40,531 bases of DNA, from the NCBI GenBank assembly GCA_903881085.1, contig CAIRSA010000257.1:1-40531 (forward strand). The letters are read 5' to 3'. Both the position numbers and the translations under genes were made by a program. This DNA is from an uncultured Acidobacteriia bacterium. GTDB taxonomy: Bacteria; Acidobacteriota; Terriglobia; Bryobacterales; Bryobacteraceae. Below the pieces are notes generated by a model that saw nothing but the letters and a program-made list of their open reading frames with translations, searched no databases and was not told where the DNA came from. Positions 8,028 through 16,665 of this stretch are shown here, in pieces (within the stretch, counting starts at the first letter, position 1; the number at the start of each line of letters is the position of its first letter).

Positions 8028-9056
8028 ATGAACCGTAGATTGGTCATTTTTAACGCACTTGCCGCCGCCGCCCTTTCCGTGGGCGTCGCTTCGGCCCAAC
8101 AAGTTCTGATTAACGGTGCGGGCGCAAGCTTCCCGTATCCGATGTATTCCAAGTGGTTTGACGAATTCCACAAGAAAAACCCCAATGCCCAGATCAACTA
8201 TGCGTCGATCGGCTCCGGCGGCGGTATCGCCCAGGTATCTGAAGGCACGGTGGATTTCGGCGCAACCGATGGCCCGATGACCGAAAAGCAGATCAACGCC
8301 TTCAAGGAGAAGCGCAAGACCGACATCCTGCACTTCCCCACCGTTCTTGGCGCGGCTGTCCCCGTTTACAATCTGAAAGATGTGAAGGGTGCGCTCAACT
8401 TCAGCGGCGAAGCACTGGCCGGTATCTTCCTCGGTAACATCAAGAAATGGAACGATCCTGTCCTGGTGAAGGACAACCCTGGCGTTAAACTGCCTGACAC
8501 CAACATCGTAGTGGTTCACCGCTCCGATTCCAGCGGCACCAGCTTCATCTGGACCGATTACCTCTCCAAAGTAAGCCCGGAATGGAAGAGCAAAGTCGGC
8601 AGCGCAACTTCCGTGAATTGGCCGGTCGGTCTGGGCGGCAAGGGCAGCGAAGGCGTTGCGGGATCCGTACAGCAGACGGCAAATTCCATCGGTTACGTAG
8701 AATTGATCTACGCGATCCAGAACAAGATGTCTTACGGCAAGGTCAAAAATTCAGCCGGTGAGTTCGTTCAGGCAAGCCTGGCTAGCGTGACCGCTGCTGC
8801 GGCAAAGGCTGAAATGCCGGACGACTTCCGGGTCTCCATCACCAATCCCCCGGGCAAAGGCGTTTATCCGATCGCCAGCTTCACCTGGCTGTTGATCCCG
8901 ACCGAAATCAAGGATCCAGTAAAGAAGAAGATGCTTGTCGACTTCTTGAAGTGGATGCTCGCGGATGGTCAGAAAATGACCGAAAAGCTTGATTTCGCTT
9001 CCCTTCCGAAAGCTGTTGTGACGAAGGAATTGAATGCCATCAGCAAGATCAAATAG
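8028..9056 (+). CDS. pstS: Phosphate ABC transporter substrate-binding protein PstS
   Basis: A 342-residue periplasmic phosphate-binding protein. The Sec signal ends near ASAQQ (24-25), and the mature protein opens with INGAGASFPYPMYSKWFDEF, the classic PstS start. SDSSGTSFIWTDYL is the second phosphate-contacting segment. No lipobox cysteine is present, so it should be a soluble periplasmic protein. AGGAG lies 15 bases before ATG 8028. It delivers phosphate to PstC-PstA and is first of pstSCAB-phoU in the standard order. Confidence 0.97.
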   Translation: MNRRLVIFNALAAAALSVGVASAQQVLINGAGASFPYPMYSKWFDEFHKKNPNAQINYASIGSGGGIAQVSEGTVDFGATDGPMTEKQINAFKEKRKTDILHFPTVLGAAVPVYNLKDVKGALNFSGEALAGIFLGNIKKWNDPVLVKDNPGVKLPDTNIVVVHRSDSSGTSFIWTDYLSKVSPEWKSKVGSATSVNWPVGLGGKGSEGVAGSVQQTANSIGYVELIYAIQNKMSYGKVKNSAGEFVQASLASVTAAAAKAEMPDDFRVSITNPPGKGVYPIASFTWLLIPTEIKDPVKKKMLVDFLKWMLADGQKMTEKLDFASLPKAVVTKELNAISKIK

Positions 9057-9072
9057 TTTCGCTTAACTATCC

Positions 9073-10047
9073 ATGTCAGCCCCTTCGACAACCATGCAGG
9101 ACACCCGCCCACAAGGGCGGGTGTCGGCATTTATCCAGCGGCTCAAAACCGGCGACGACATCGCGTACACAATCACACTCACCAGCGCGCTGACCATCCT
9201 GGCGATTACTGGCCTTTTAGTATACGAACTCTTTATAAACTCGGCTGAGTCCCGGCTGAAATTCGGATGGGGATTCCTTACGTCATCTACTTGGGATCCG
9301 GTGACTGGGGAATTCGGTGCACTCCCCTTCATCTACGGCACGGTAGTTACATCCACACTTGCCGTCCTACTTGGCGTGCCGCTTGGAGTTGGAGCGGCGA
9401 TTTTTCTGGCCGAACTGGCACCTACCAAAATTTCCAACGCACTTACTTTTTTGATTGAACTTCTGGCGGCGGTTCCCAGTGTGATTTTCGGTCTGCTGGG
9501 CATCTTCATCCTCGTCCCGGCCTTGGTGACATTGGAGCCGTTCATCCGCGGAGTTCTGGGTTGGACTCCTTTATTCTCGGGCCCTTTTTACGGGGTCAGC
9601 ATGTTCTCCGCCGGAGTTGTGGTCATGGTGATGATCATCCCTTTCATCATCTCCATATCTCGCGAGGTGATTCTGGCCGTACCAACGGAACAACGCGAAG
9701 CCGCCCTGGCATTGGGCGCAACAAAATGGGAATCCACCTGGGACGTCGTGATTCCGTATGCGCGCAATGGCATCATGGGATCTGTCTTCCTTGCACTTGC
9801 GCGGTCTCTTGGTGAGACAATGGCAGTGACGATGGTGATTGGCAATGAGCCAAAGATTCACGCCTCTTTATTCGCGCCGGGCTACTCAATTGCAGCTGTT
9901 ATCGCTAATGAATTCGCCGAAGCCACCGATGCATTACATCGGGGCACCCTGATCGAACTCGGTCTGGTGTTGTTTGGGCTCACCATCATTATTAATGGCT
10001 TTGCCCGAATCCTGGTCGCCAGTACGACAAAGAAAGGATCAAGCTAG
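9073..10047 (+). CDS. pstC: Phosphate ABC transporter permease PstC
   Basis: A 324-residue inner-membrane permease subunit with about six membrane spans and the binding-protein-dependent transport loop EQREAALALGATKWESTWDVVIP (from about residue 205), which docks on the PstB ATPase. The length fits PstC. The first ATG (9073) is 17 bases after the pstS stop; a second in-frame ATG at 9094 is possible, since neither has a strong Shine-Dalgarno and residues 1-20 are poorly conserved in type. It pairs with PstA encoded two bases downstream. Confidence 0.95.
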   Translation: MSAPSTTMQDTRPQGRVSAFIQRLKTGDDIAYTITLTSALTILAITGLLVYELFINSAESRLKFGWGFLTSSTWDPVTGEFGALPFIYGTVVTSTLAVLLGVPLGVGAAIFLAELAPTKISNALTFLIELLAAVPSVIFGLLGIFILVPALVTLEPFIRGVLGWTPLFSGPFYGVSMFSAGVVVMVMIIPFIISISREVILAVPTEQREAALALGATKWESTWDVVIPYARNGIMGSVFLALARSLGETMAVTMVIGNEPKIHASLFAPGYSIAAVIANEFAEATDALHRGTLIELGLVLFGLTIIINGFARILVASTTKKGSS

Positions 10048-10049
10048 GC

Positions 10050-10892
10050 ATGTTAACTTTTCGCAGAAAGGCCGTCAATGCGGTCATGCTGACCTTGACA
10101 GGCGTGTGTACGTTTCTCGCGGTCGGCACGCTCCTTTTCATCTTGGGCTATCTGTTTCTCCACGGCGGCACCAGCTTAACTTGGGACTTCTTTACGAAGT
10201 TGCCGACACCTGTCGGTGAACCCGGCGGCGGTATGGCGAATGCCTTAGTCGGCAGCGCTAAGCTCTTGTTGATCGCCATGGTTATCGGCGTCCCGATCGG
10301 ATTCCTGGGCGGTGTTTTTCTCGCCGAGTTCGGCGGGGGAACATTCGCTTTTATCGTCCGCTATACCACCGATCTTTTGAACGGCGTTCCGTCCATCGTA
10401 ATCGGAATTTTCGCCTACACTGTACTTGTTCTTCCACAGAAACATTTCTCGACGTTTTCCGGCGGTTTGGCGCTGGGCGTCATGATGATCCCCATTGCCA
10501 TCCGCAGTTCGGAGGAGTTCCTTCGCGCCGTTCCAGTCTCATTGCGCGAGGGCGCGATGGCGTTGGGTGCATCGAAGGCTCGCACCATTTTGACCGTAGT
10601 GATTCCCGCGGCCAAGAATGGAATCATTACTGGAATCATGTTGAACCTGGCGCGTGTTGCCGGTGAAACCGCACCGCTGCTGTTCACCAGTTTCAGCAAC
10701 CGTTATTGGAGTGAAGGATGGAATGAGCCGACGGCAGCGCTCCCCGTCATGATTTATACGTACGCAATTTCACCGTTCGAAGATTATCACCGGCAGGCCT
10801 GGTCCGCCGGTTTTGTTCTGCTGATGCTTGTTTTAACGATCAACGTAAGCGCACGGGCCATTCTAGCAAAGCGAGGGCACGTAGCAAGATGA
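10050..10892 (+). CDS. pstA: Phosphate ABC transporter permease PstA
   Basis: A 280-residue inner-membrane permease, partner of PstC. It shows about six hydrophobic segments and the ATPase-docking loop [20 protein letters not shown] (about 165-184). Its start is two bases after the pstC stop, behind AAAGGA. Its stop overlaps the pstB start as ATGA, indicating translational coupling within pstSCAB. Confidence 0.95.
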   Translation: MLTFRRKAVNAVMLTLTGVCTFLAVGTLLFILGYLFLHGGTSLTWDFFTKLPTPVGEPGGGMANALVGSAKLLLIAMVIGVPIGFLGGVFLAEFGGGTFAFIVRYTTDLLNGVPSIVIGIFAYTVLVLPQKHFSTFSGGLALGVMMIPIAIRSSEEFLRAVPVSLREGAMALGASKARTILTVVIPAAKNGIITGIMLNLARVAGETAPLLFTSFSNRYWSEGWNEPTAALPVMIYTYAISPFEDYHRQAWSAGFVLLMLVLTINVSARAILAKRGHVAR

Positions 10893-11746
10893 CACCAATG
10901 CCGGCACCTACACCACAATCTACTTCGCATATTCCAACAACCCGTCACAGCAATGCAGTTCAGGATGCTGCAGACAATAATAAGGCGATGGCAGCTACGC
11001 CGAAGTTAAGCGCCACTAACCTGAAGTTCTACTACGGTGCGTTTGAGGCGCTGCATGGCATCACCATGCAGGTTTACGATAAGCGCGTTACCGCGTTCAT
11101 CGGGCCCTCCGGTTGCGGCAAGTCGACGTTCCTGCGCACGCTGAACCGTATGCATGAAACCATCCGCACCAGCCGAGTGGAAGGCCAGATTCTGCTCGAT
11201 GGCGGCGATATCTTCCAATTGGAAGTGTCCGCACTCCGCCGCCGCATCGGAATGGTCTTTCAACGCCCCAACCCGTTCCCAAAATCGATTTACGACAACA
11301 TTGCTTATGGTCCGCGCATCAATGGCATGACCAAGAGCAAGTCGGAAGTGAACGACAAAGTGGAGCAGAGCCTGCGCCGTGCCGCTCTGTGGGAAGAAGC
11401 CAAAGACAAGCTGCATGAATCAGCCTACAGCCTCTCCGGCGGACAGCAACAGCGGCTTTGCATCGCTCGCGCTTTGGCCGTCGATCCGGAAGTGCTGCTG
11501 CTCGACGAACCGTGCTCAGCTCTGGATCCCATCGCAACTGCAAAGATCGAAGATCTCATTTTTCAACTGAAAGACAGCTGCACCATCGTCATTGTGACGC
11601 ACAGCATGCAGCAGGCTGCTCGTGTGGCCGACTTTACCGGCTTCTTCCTGTTGGGGAATCTGATTGAGTTCGATAGCACGACGGTGATCTTTAAGAACCC
11701 GGCGAAAAAAGAGACGGAAGATTACATCACGGGCCGCTTCGGCTGA
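10889..11746 (+). CDS. pstB: Phosphate ABC transporter ATP-binding protein PstB
   Basis: A 285-residue ABC ATPase powering PstCA. Walker A is at 72-80 (GPSGCGKST). The Q-loop lies in [11 protein letters not shown], the signature is LSGGQQQRL, Walker B is [12 protein letters not shown] and the switch histidine is in VIVTHSMQQ. The first ATG overlaps the pstA stop, giving an unusual 33-residue N-terminal tail rich in Thr, Pro and Asn. A second ATG at 10988 (MAATPKL) would give the usual PstB length. Translational coupling favours the first start and family length the second; I keep the first but consider it unsettled. Confidence 0.95.
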   Translation: MTPMPAPTPQSTSHIPTTRHSNAVQDAADNNKAMAATPKLSATNLKFYYGAFEALHGITMQVYDKRVTAFIGPSGCGKSTFLRTLNRMHETIRTSRVEGQILLDGGDIFQLEVSALRRRIGMVFQRPNPFPKSIYDNIAYGPRINGMTKSKSEVNDKVEQSLRRAALWEEAKDKLHESAYSLSGGQQQRLCIARALAVDPEVLLLDEPCSALDPIATAKIEDLIFQLKDSCTIVIVTHSMQQAARVADFTGFFLLGNLIEFDSTTVIFKNPAKKETEDYITGRFG

Positions 11747-11757
11747 GGATGGGCTAC

Positions 11758-12441
11758 ATGGAATCGGGAACAAGAGCAGTTCGTCATTTTGAGCTGGAAC
11801 TGGAAGAACTCAAGCACAAACTGCTGGAGATGAGTTCGCTTGTCGAAGCAGCAGTGCAGCGCAGCGTAGCTGCGGTTACGCAGAAAGATCGCAGCGCTGC
11901 GGAACAGGTGTATCAAGACGAAATCCGCATCAACCAGATCCAACTTGAAATCGACGAGGCCGCCATCAATCTATTAGCGACACAACAGCCGGTGGCAGCC
12001 GATCTGCGACTGGTGGTTGTTGCGCTAAAAATCAATACGGATCTCGAGCGCATGGGCGACCTTTCCGTGCATATTGCGGAACGGGCAATTTCCCTATTAA
12101 AAGAACCCGTCATCAGGCCCATGGTTGACATCAAGCATATGTCGACGCTGGTTGAATCCATGGTACGCAAGAGCCTCGATGCGTTCATCCACTATGATGC
12201 TGAGTTGGCGCGTAGCGTCATGGCCGCGGATCATGCAGTAGACCACTTGCGTGACGCCACCTACCACGAACTTGTGAGTTTCATGGAACACGATGCCCAC
12301 AATATTCCACAGGCGCTGGATCTGATGGGTGTTACCCGCAGCTTGGAGCGCATCGCTGACCATACAACTAACATTGCCGAAGACATTCTGTTCCTGATCA
12401 AGGGCGTTGATGTAAGGCAACAATCAGAAGGCCGCCGCTAA
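11758..12441 (+). CDS. phoU: Phosphate-signalling protein PhoU, pst-operon copy
   Basis: A roughly 227-residue PhoU with two three-helix repeats, each carrying the metal-binding motif: LERMGDLSVHIAE and LERIADHTTNIAE. It is the last gene of pstSCAB-phoU, the classic position, and should be the copy that acts on PstB and PhoR. Two starts are possible. ATG 11749 lies right after the pstB stop, and ATG 11758 has GAGGA eight bases upstream. The second has the better ribosome site and leaves the conserved SGTRAVRHFELELEEL intact. The whole chain resembles the minus-strand PhoU (shared RHF.(V/L)EL(D/E)EL and ATNIAED/E-type ends), so the two are paralogues. Confidence 0.93.
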   Translation: MESGTRAVRHFELELEELKHKLLEMSSLVEAAVQRSVAAVTQKDRSAAEQVYQDEIRINQIQLEIDEAAINLLATQQPVAADLRLVVVALKINTDLERMGDLSVHIAERAISLLKEPVIRPMVDIKHMSTLVESMVRKSLDAFIHYDAELARSVMAADHAVDHLRDATYHELVSFMEHDAHNIPQALDLMGVTRSLERIADHTTNIAEDILFLIKGVDVRQQSEGRR

Positions 12442-12454
12442 CAAACGCTGATTC

Positions 12455-12507
12455 AAAAAACCGCTTGCATGCGATTCCAATCCGGGATCGAATGCAAGCG
12501 GTTTTTT
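12455..12507. terminator. Bidirectional terminator between phoU and pitA
   Basis: A perfect 16-bp stem (AAAAAACCGCTTGCAT at 12455-12470, complement at 12492-12507) carries six A on one side and six T on the other, so it ends transcripts on both strands. The 21-base loop can form a further inner stem (CGATTCC with GGGATCG). It separates the convergent pst-phoU and pitA transcripts. Confidence 0.93.
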
Positions 12508-12524
12508 GGTTCCGAACGGATCTC

Positions 12525-14015
12525 TTACTTCACGCCCATTTTCAGCAGTACGTTAAAGCCAAACGCGAACAGGCCGGCCCCCAACAAAACGCAAACCGGC
12601 AGTGTCAAAACCCAGGCCAGCAGCAGATTGCGCAGGGTGTCCATCTGCAAGCCAGACCGATTAGCGGCCATGGTGCCGGCGATTCCCGATGAAAGTACGT
12701 GCGTCGTACTGACTGGTAATCCCAGGTGGTCGGCGGCGAGGATGGTGCTCATGGCGACGAGTTCCGCGGATGCGCCCTGAGCATAGGTGAGGTGCTCCTT
12801 GCCGATCTTCTCTCCCACCGTAACCACAATCCGTTCCCAGCCGATCATCGTGCCCAGGCCCAACGCCAGTGCTACCGCGACCTTCACCCAGTAAGGAATG
12901 AACTTCGTCAGCTTATCCATGTGCGACTTCAACGATGCCGTGGACTTCTGCTCTGCCGGATCTTCCAGCTTCTTCTGTTTGATCAGCTTGCCCAGTGCTT
13001 CCGAGGTAAGGTACAGATCGCTGCGCAGAATGCGGCGGTTGTCTTCGTTCAGTTCGCCGAGCGACTTTTTGCCAGTAAGGATTTCAGAGATTTCGCGGCA
13101 CTTGGTGCCGATTGCAGCGAACGTGCGGTCGGTGGCCTTGCCGCTGGTTTTGAGATAGTCCGAAAGCTCGGTGGCAGCGATTTGATATCCGCCCATCGCG
13201 ACTCCGGGAGCATGACGGTCCATCTGGAAGGAGATGGCTTGCGTAGTCGTCGCAAGTTCGGTGATGGCTGCGGGCGACGTGCCCAGATCCACCGCGAAGC
13301 TCAGCGGCACGATGCCGACCAGGATCAACATGATGAGCCCCATGCCCTTCTGTCCGTCGTTGGAGCCGTGCGCGAAACTAACGCCAGTGCAGGTGAGAAC
13401 CAGCAAACCACGAATCAGTGGCGGTGGGGGTTTGTCCTTGTCAGGTGCGGAATACAGAGCTTGGTTCTTGATCAGCGCCTTGCAGAGTAGAAGCAGCAGA
13501 GCAGCCGAAAAAAAGCCGACCATTGGAGAAACCAGTAGCGAAATGCCGACCTCAGTGGCCTTCGCCCAGTTGACGCCCTCGCCGAATTCCTTCGCGCCAG
13601 AGACCCACGAGTTCGCCAGGCCAACTCCCATGATGGCGCCGATCAACGTGTGCGAACTGGAGGCCGGCAAACCAAGATACCAGGTGCCAAGATTCCAGAT
13701 GATGGCCGAAAGCAGCAACGCGAAAACCATGGCGAAGCCCGCGCCCGAGCCCACATTCAACACCAGTTCCACAGGCAACAATGCGAGTACGCCGAATGCA
13801 ACAGCGCCGCTCGAAGTCAGAACCCCAATCAGATTCCAAATGCCGGACCAGATAACCGCGATCCACGGTTTCAAGGCATGGGTGTAAATAACCGTTGCCA
13901 CCGCATTCGCCGTATCGTGAAATCCGTTCACGAATTCAAAGCTGAGGGCCATCGCAAGGGCAAGTATGAGGAATATCCCGCTGCCCATCGATAGCGTTTG
14001 TCCAAACAGTTCCAT
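12525..14015 (-). CDS. pitA: Low-affinity inorganic phosphate transporter, PiT family
   Basis: A 496-residue inner-membrane transporter close to E. coli PitA in length and layout, which moves metal-phosphate complexes with H+. The N-terminal PiT signature is GFHDTANAVATVIYT (about 31-45), and the inverted C-terminal repeat has LPVSTTHVLSSGIAGTM. A central hydrophilic stretch (about 262-375) links the two membrane halves, as in PitA. TTGGAGGATAA gives a strong ribosome site before ATG 14015. It is convergent with the high-affinity pst operon and followed upstream by a small membrane protein and ppk1 on the same strand, joining low-affinity uptake to polyphosphate storage. Confidence 0.95.
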   Translation of the reverse strand: MELFGQTLSMGSGIFLILALAMALSFEFVNGFHDTANAVATVIYTHALKPWIAVIWSGIWNLIGVLTSSGAVAFGVLALLPVELVLNVGSGAGFAMVFALLLSAIIWNLGTWYLGLPASSSHTLIGAIMGVGLANSWVSGAKEFGEGVNWAKATEVGISLLVSPMVGFFSAALLLLLCKALIKNQALYSAPDKDKPPPPLIRGLLVLTCTGVSFAHGSNDGQKGMGLIMLILVGIVPLSFAVDLGTSPAAITELATTTQAISFQMDRHAPGVAMGGYQIAATELSDYLKTSGKATDRTFAAIGTKCREISEILTGKKSLGELNEDNRRILRSDLYLTSEALGKLIKQKKLEDPAEQKSTASLKSHMDKLTKFIPYWVKVAVALALGLGTMIGWERIVVTVGEKIGKEHLTYAQGASAELVAMSTILAADHLGLPVSTTHVLSSGIAGTMAANRSGLQMDTLRNLLLAWVLTLPVCVLLGAGLFAFGFNVLLKMGVK

Positions 14016-14087
14016 TTATCCTCCAAGTAGATAAGCTCTAAATGTTACGATGTTCAGGTTTCATAATGATGACTTTTGAAATAATTG

Positions 14088-14465
14088 TTACTGTTTTGAG
14101 GCAGGCGCGTTTGAGCGACTAAACCGGCTCACCAGTAATGAGACAGTAAGGAAAAGCGCCGTCATCAGTAGAGAGAATCCGATGGAAAGGCCTAGAACTT
14201 CCAGGACTCGAATCGCCAGAGTCTCCTTCGATTGCCAGGCCCTGATGGTAAATGCTCCCCAGAACGCGAACAATAGTGAGCCGCACATGATGCGCGTCAA
14301 CGCTCCGGCGACAGCAATCATGGCATGGGCGAAGCTCAGGCTAGGTTTAAACGTATGAGGGATAGCAAGACGCTCCTCCCCAGAGGATTCTGCTTCCGTC
14401 AGGCCGATCTTCCCCACAGAGGCGAACAGCTTCTGCAGGCGCTCCCGGAGCGAACGACCGATCAT
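14088..14465 (-). CDS. Hypothetical two-span membrane protein between ppk1 and pitA
   Basis: A 125-residue protein I cannot assign. It has a charged cytoplasmic N-terminus (residues 1-40) and two hydrophobic segments (about 45-72 and 88-112), the second ending LTVSLLVSRFSRS, followed by a short polar tail. Its ATG overlaps the ppk1 stop (ATGA), so it is translated with ppk1. pitA follows 72 bases on. The position suggests help with phosphate uptake or polyphosphate metabolism at the membrane, but this rests only on context. Confidence 0.75.
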   Translation of the reverse strand: MIGRSLRERLQKLFASVGKIGLTEAESSGEERLAIPHTFKPSLSFAHAMIAVAGALTRIMCGSLLFAFWGAFTIRAWQSKETLAIRVLEVLGLSIGFSLLMTALFLTVSLLVSRFSRSNAPASKQ

Positions 14466-16585
14466 TCGGCCCGGCGCCGTGCGATCTCCATCATGTAAGC
14501 ATGCGAGCCAGCGGCGTCCGGTTCATGAACACGATCGGAGGATGTTTCGCTGGGCATCAATTGAGTATAAGTTCCGTCATTGTTCAACGTCCAGGCCTGA
14601 CGGGAATCGCGCAGGCAGATATCGAGAATCTCCCACAGCTTCTCCTTCGCATCCTTGGCCAGGATTGGCGTCACCACTTCAATCCGCTTCGATAGGTTGC
14701 GGTGCATCCAGTCGGCGGATCCGATCATGAAATCGCCCTGAACCGGCTTCTCTTCGCCCGCGGCAAAATGCAGGATGCGCGAATGTTCCAGAAAGCGTCC
14801 GATGATGGAGCGGATGCGGATGTTCTCCGTGCGGCCAGGAACGCCAGGCTTCAGGCAACTGAAGCCGCGCACGATGAGGTCGACCGGCACTCCGGCAGCC
14901 GAGGCCTCGCACAGCGCTTCGATCAGATCCGGGTCTTCCAGTTGATTCATCTTGGCGATGATGCGCGCCGGCTTACCCGCTTGTTTGTTGGCGATTTCGC
15001 GGCGCACCAGTTCCAGCAGGCGTGGCCGCATGGACGTGGGCGCAAGCAGCAACTCTTCGTAGTTCGGCGTCTGCGAATGGCCGGTGAGGAAATGGAACAG
15101 CTGAACAACGTCGCGTGTGATGCGAGGATTGCAGGTGAACAGGCCAACGTCCGCATAGAGCCGCGACGTCTTCATATGATAGTTGCCGGTACCGATGTGG
15201 ACATAACTGCGCAGGCCCGATGCTTCTTTGCGCACTACCAGCGCGACCTTGCCGTGAGTCTTCAGGCCCTGCACTCCGAAGGTGACATGCGCGCCAACGC
15301 GTTCCAGTTCGGCCGCCCAGTGCAGGTTTCGCTCTTCGTCGAAGCGTGCTTTCAGTTCGATCACGCAGGCCACTTGTTTGCCGGCTTCGGCGGCCTTCAC
15401 CAGCGAGCGGACGAACTGCGTGTCGTCTCCGATGCGATACACGGTCATCTTTACCGCCACGGTTTCCGGATCTTCGGCAGCGGAACTGATGAAACGGCCC
15501 ACGCTGTCTTCGAAGCTGTCGTAAGGATGTTGCACCAGGATATCGCCGGCGCGGATGGCGGCGAATATGTCGGCATTGTTCTCGATCACCGCCACCGGCA
15601 GCGGGCTCCAAGGCGCATCTTTCAGCGCGGGTAGTGGCAGGCCCATGAACTGGAACAGCGAGGTGTAGTCGAGCTCGTCCGGCATCTCGTACATGTCGGT
15701 TTCCGAAAGTTCAAACCGCTCGCTCAGCATGGCCTTGATGGACGGATCGGCGCCGGGTGCGAACTCCAGCCGTACTGCCGGCTCATAGCGGCGCAGGCGA
15801 ACCTGTTCTTGAACCTGTTCGCGCAGGGTCTCTTCGGATTCGTCATCGATTTCGACTTCGGCATCCCGCGTAAGCCGGAACAGCGTGGTGCCAGTGAGCT
15901 TCATGCCGCCGTAGAGCTTCTGCACATTGCCGCGGATCACTTCATGCAGAGCCGTGAACAACTTCTGCCCGGCAGGGGCTTCGGCTTCGATGGCGACCCA
16001 CTGCTTCAGAACCGACGGGACCTTGAGGCGGGCATAGGATGCGACCCCCTTTTGCGGATCTTCCAAAATAAACGCCAGGGAAAGCGAAAGATTGGAAAGG
16101 AACGGAAACGGATGGGCTGGGTCGAACACCAGCGGCGTGAGGGCGGGGGAAACCTCCGTATCGAAATAGCGGTTCGCTTCGGCCTGCTGTGCTTCAGTCA
16201 GTTCGTCCCAAGTCTTCAAGTGGACGCCGTTGGCCACCAGGGCCGGCACAATCTGCTGGCGGAAACAATCGGCCTGTTGTTGCAAACTGGCGATCAGCCG
16301 CTCGCGCACTTTCATACGCAGCTCAGTGCGGCTGTGCGAAGTTCCTTTGCGCAGTACCGAAACGCGCTTCATGAAGAACTCGTCGAGGTTGGAGGTGAAG
16401 ATGGCGAGGAACTTCGCCCGCTCCAGCAGAGGTGTGCGCTCATCCAGTGCTTCGGCCAGCACGCGGTCATTAAAATCCAGCCAGCCTAAATCGCGGTCAA
16501 TCCAGACATCGGACAGAGTCTGCGAAAGTTCCCGATTCAAAACTCCATGATCACCAATAGACACCATTGTGGTGGCTGCGCTCAT
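14462..16585 (-). CDS. ppk1: Polyphosphate kinase 1
   Basis: A 707-residue PPK1 that reversibly moves the ATP gamma-phosphate onto polyphosphate. The N-terminal helical domain has DRDLGWLDFNDRVLAEA, followed by the head domain and two phospholipase-D-like C-terminal domains. The autophosphorylated histidine is H463 in YVHIGTGNYHMKTSRLY; the second active-site histidine is H601 in GRFLEHSRI. IGSADWMHRNLSKRIEV is the conserved late motif. The length matches the family (about 690-730). GGGGAGGAAACG precedes the ATG. It heads the ppk1-membrane protein-pitA minus-strand operon opposite pst-phoU. Confidence 0.97.
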   Translation of the reverse strand: MSAATTMVSIGDHGVLNRELSQTLSDVWIDRDLGWLDFNDRVLAEALDERTPLLERAKFLAIFTSNLDEFFMKRVSVLRKGTSHSRTELRMKVRERLIASLQQQADCFRQQIVPALVANGVHLKTWDELTEAQQAEANRYFDTEVSPALTPLVFDPAHPFPFLSNLSLSLAFILEDPQKGVASYARLKVPSVLKQWVAIEAEAPAGQKLFTALHEVIRGNVQKLYGGMKLTGTTLFRLTRDAEVEIDDESEETLREQVQEQVRLRRYEPAVRLEFAPGADPSIKAMLSERFELSETDMYEMPDELDYTSLFQFMGLPLPALKDAPWSPLPVAVIENNADIFAAIRAGDILVQHPYDSFEDSVGRFISSAAEDPETVAVKMTVYRIGDDTQFVRSLVKAAEAGKQVACVIELKARFDEERNLHWAAELERVGAHVTFGVQGLKTHGKVALVVRKEASGLRSYVHIGTGNYHMKTSRLYADVGLFTCNPRITRDVVQLFHFLTGHSQTPNYEELLLAPTSMRPRLLELVRREIANKQAGKPARIIAKMNQLEDPDLIEALCEASAAGVPVDLIVRGFSCLKPGVPGRTENIRIRSIIGRFLEHSRILHFAAGEEKPVQGDFMIGSADWMHRNLSKRIEVVTPILAKDAKEKLWEILDICLRDSRQAWTLNNDGTYTQLMPSETSSDRVHEPDAAGSHAYMMEIARRRAE

Positions 16586-16590
16586 CGTTT

Positions 16591-16616
16591 CCTCCCCGTG
16601 GAAACTTCCGATTATA
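16591..16616 (-). promoter_or_regulatory. Candidate -10 box and ribosome site of ppk1
   Basis: On the minus strand a consensus TATAAT (16611-16616) lies about 26 bases before the ppk1 ATG, with GGAGG at 16591-16595. No good -35 box is seen at 16-18 bases, so activation by a regulator is possible. I could not find a convincing PHO box here. Confidence 0.45.
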
Positions 16617-16665
16617 GAGAGCGAAGTTTTCGATGGCGTGAATATCCGGTTTCAATTAGGAAATG

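Noticed and set aside
14702..15634. Plus-strand open frame of 310 codons opposite ppk1
   Set aside because: Antisense to the catalytic part of ppk1; His/Arg/Gln-rich composition typical of shadow frames; no motif.
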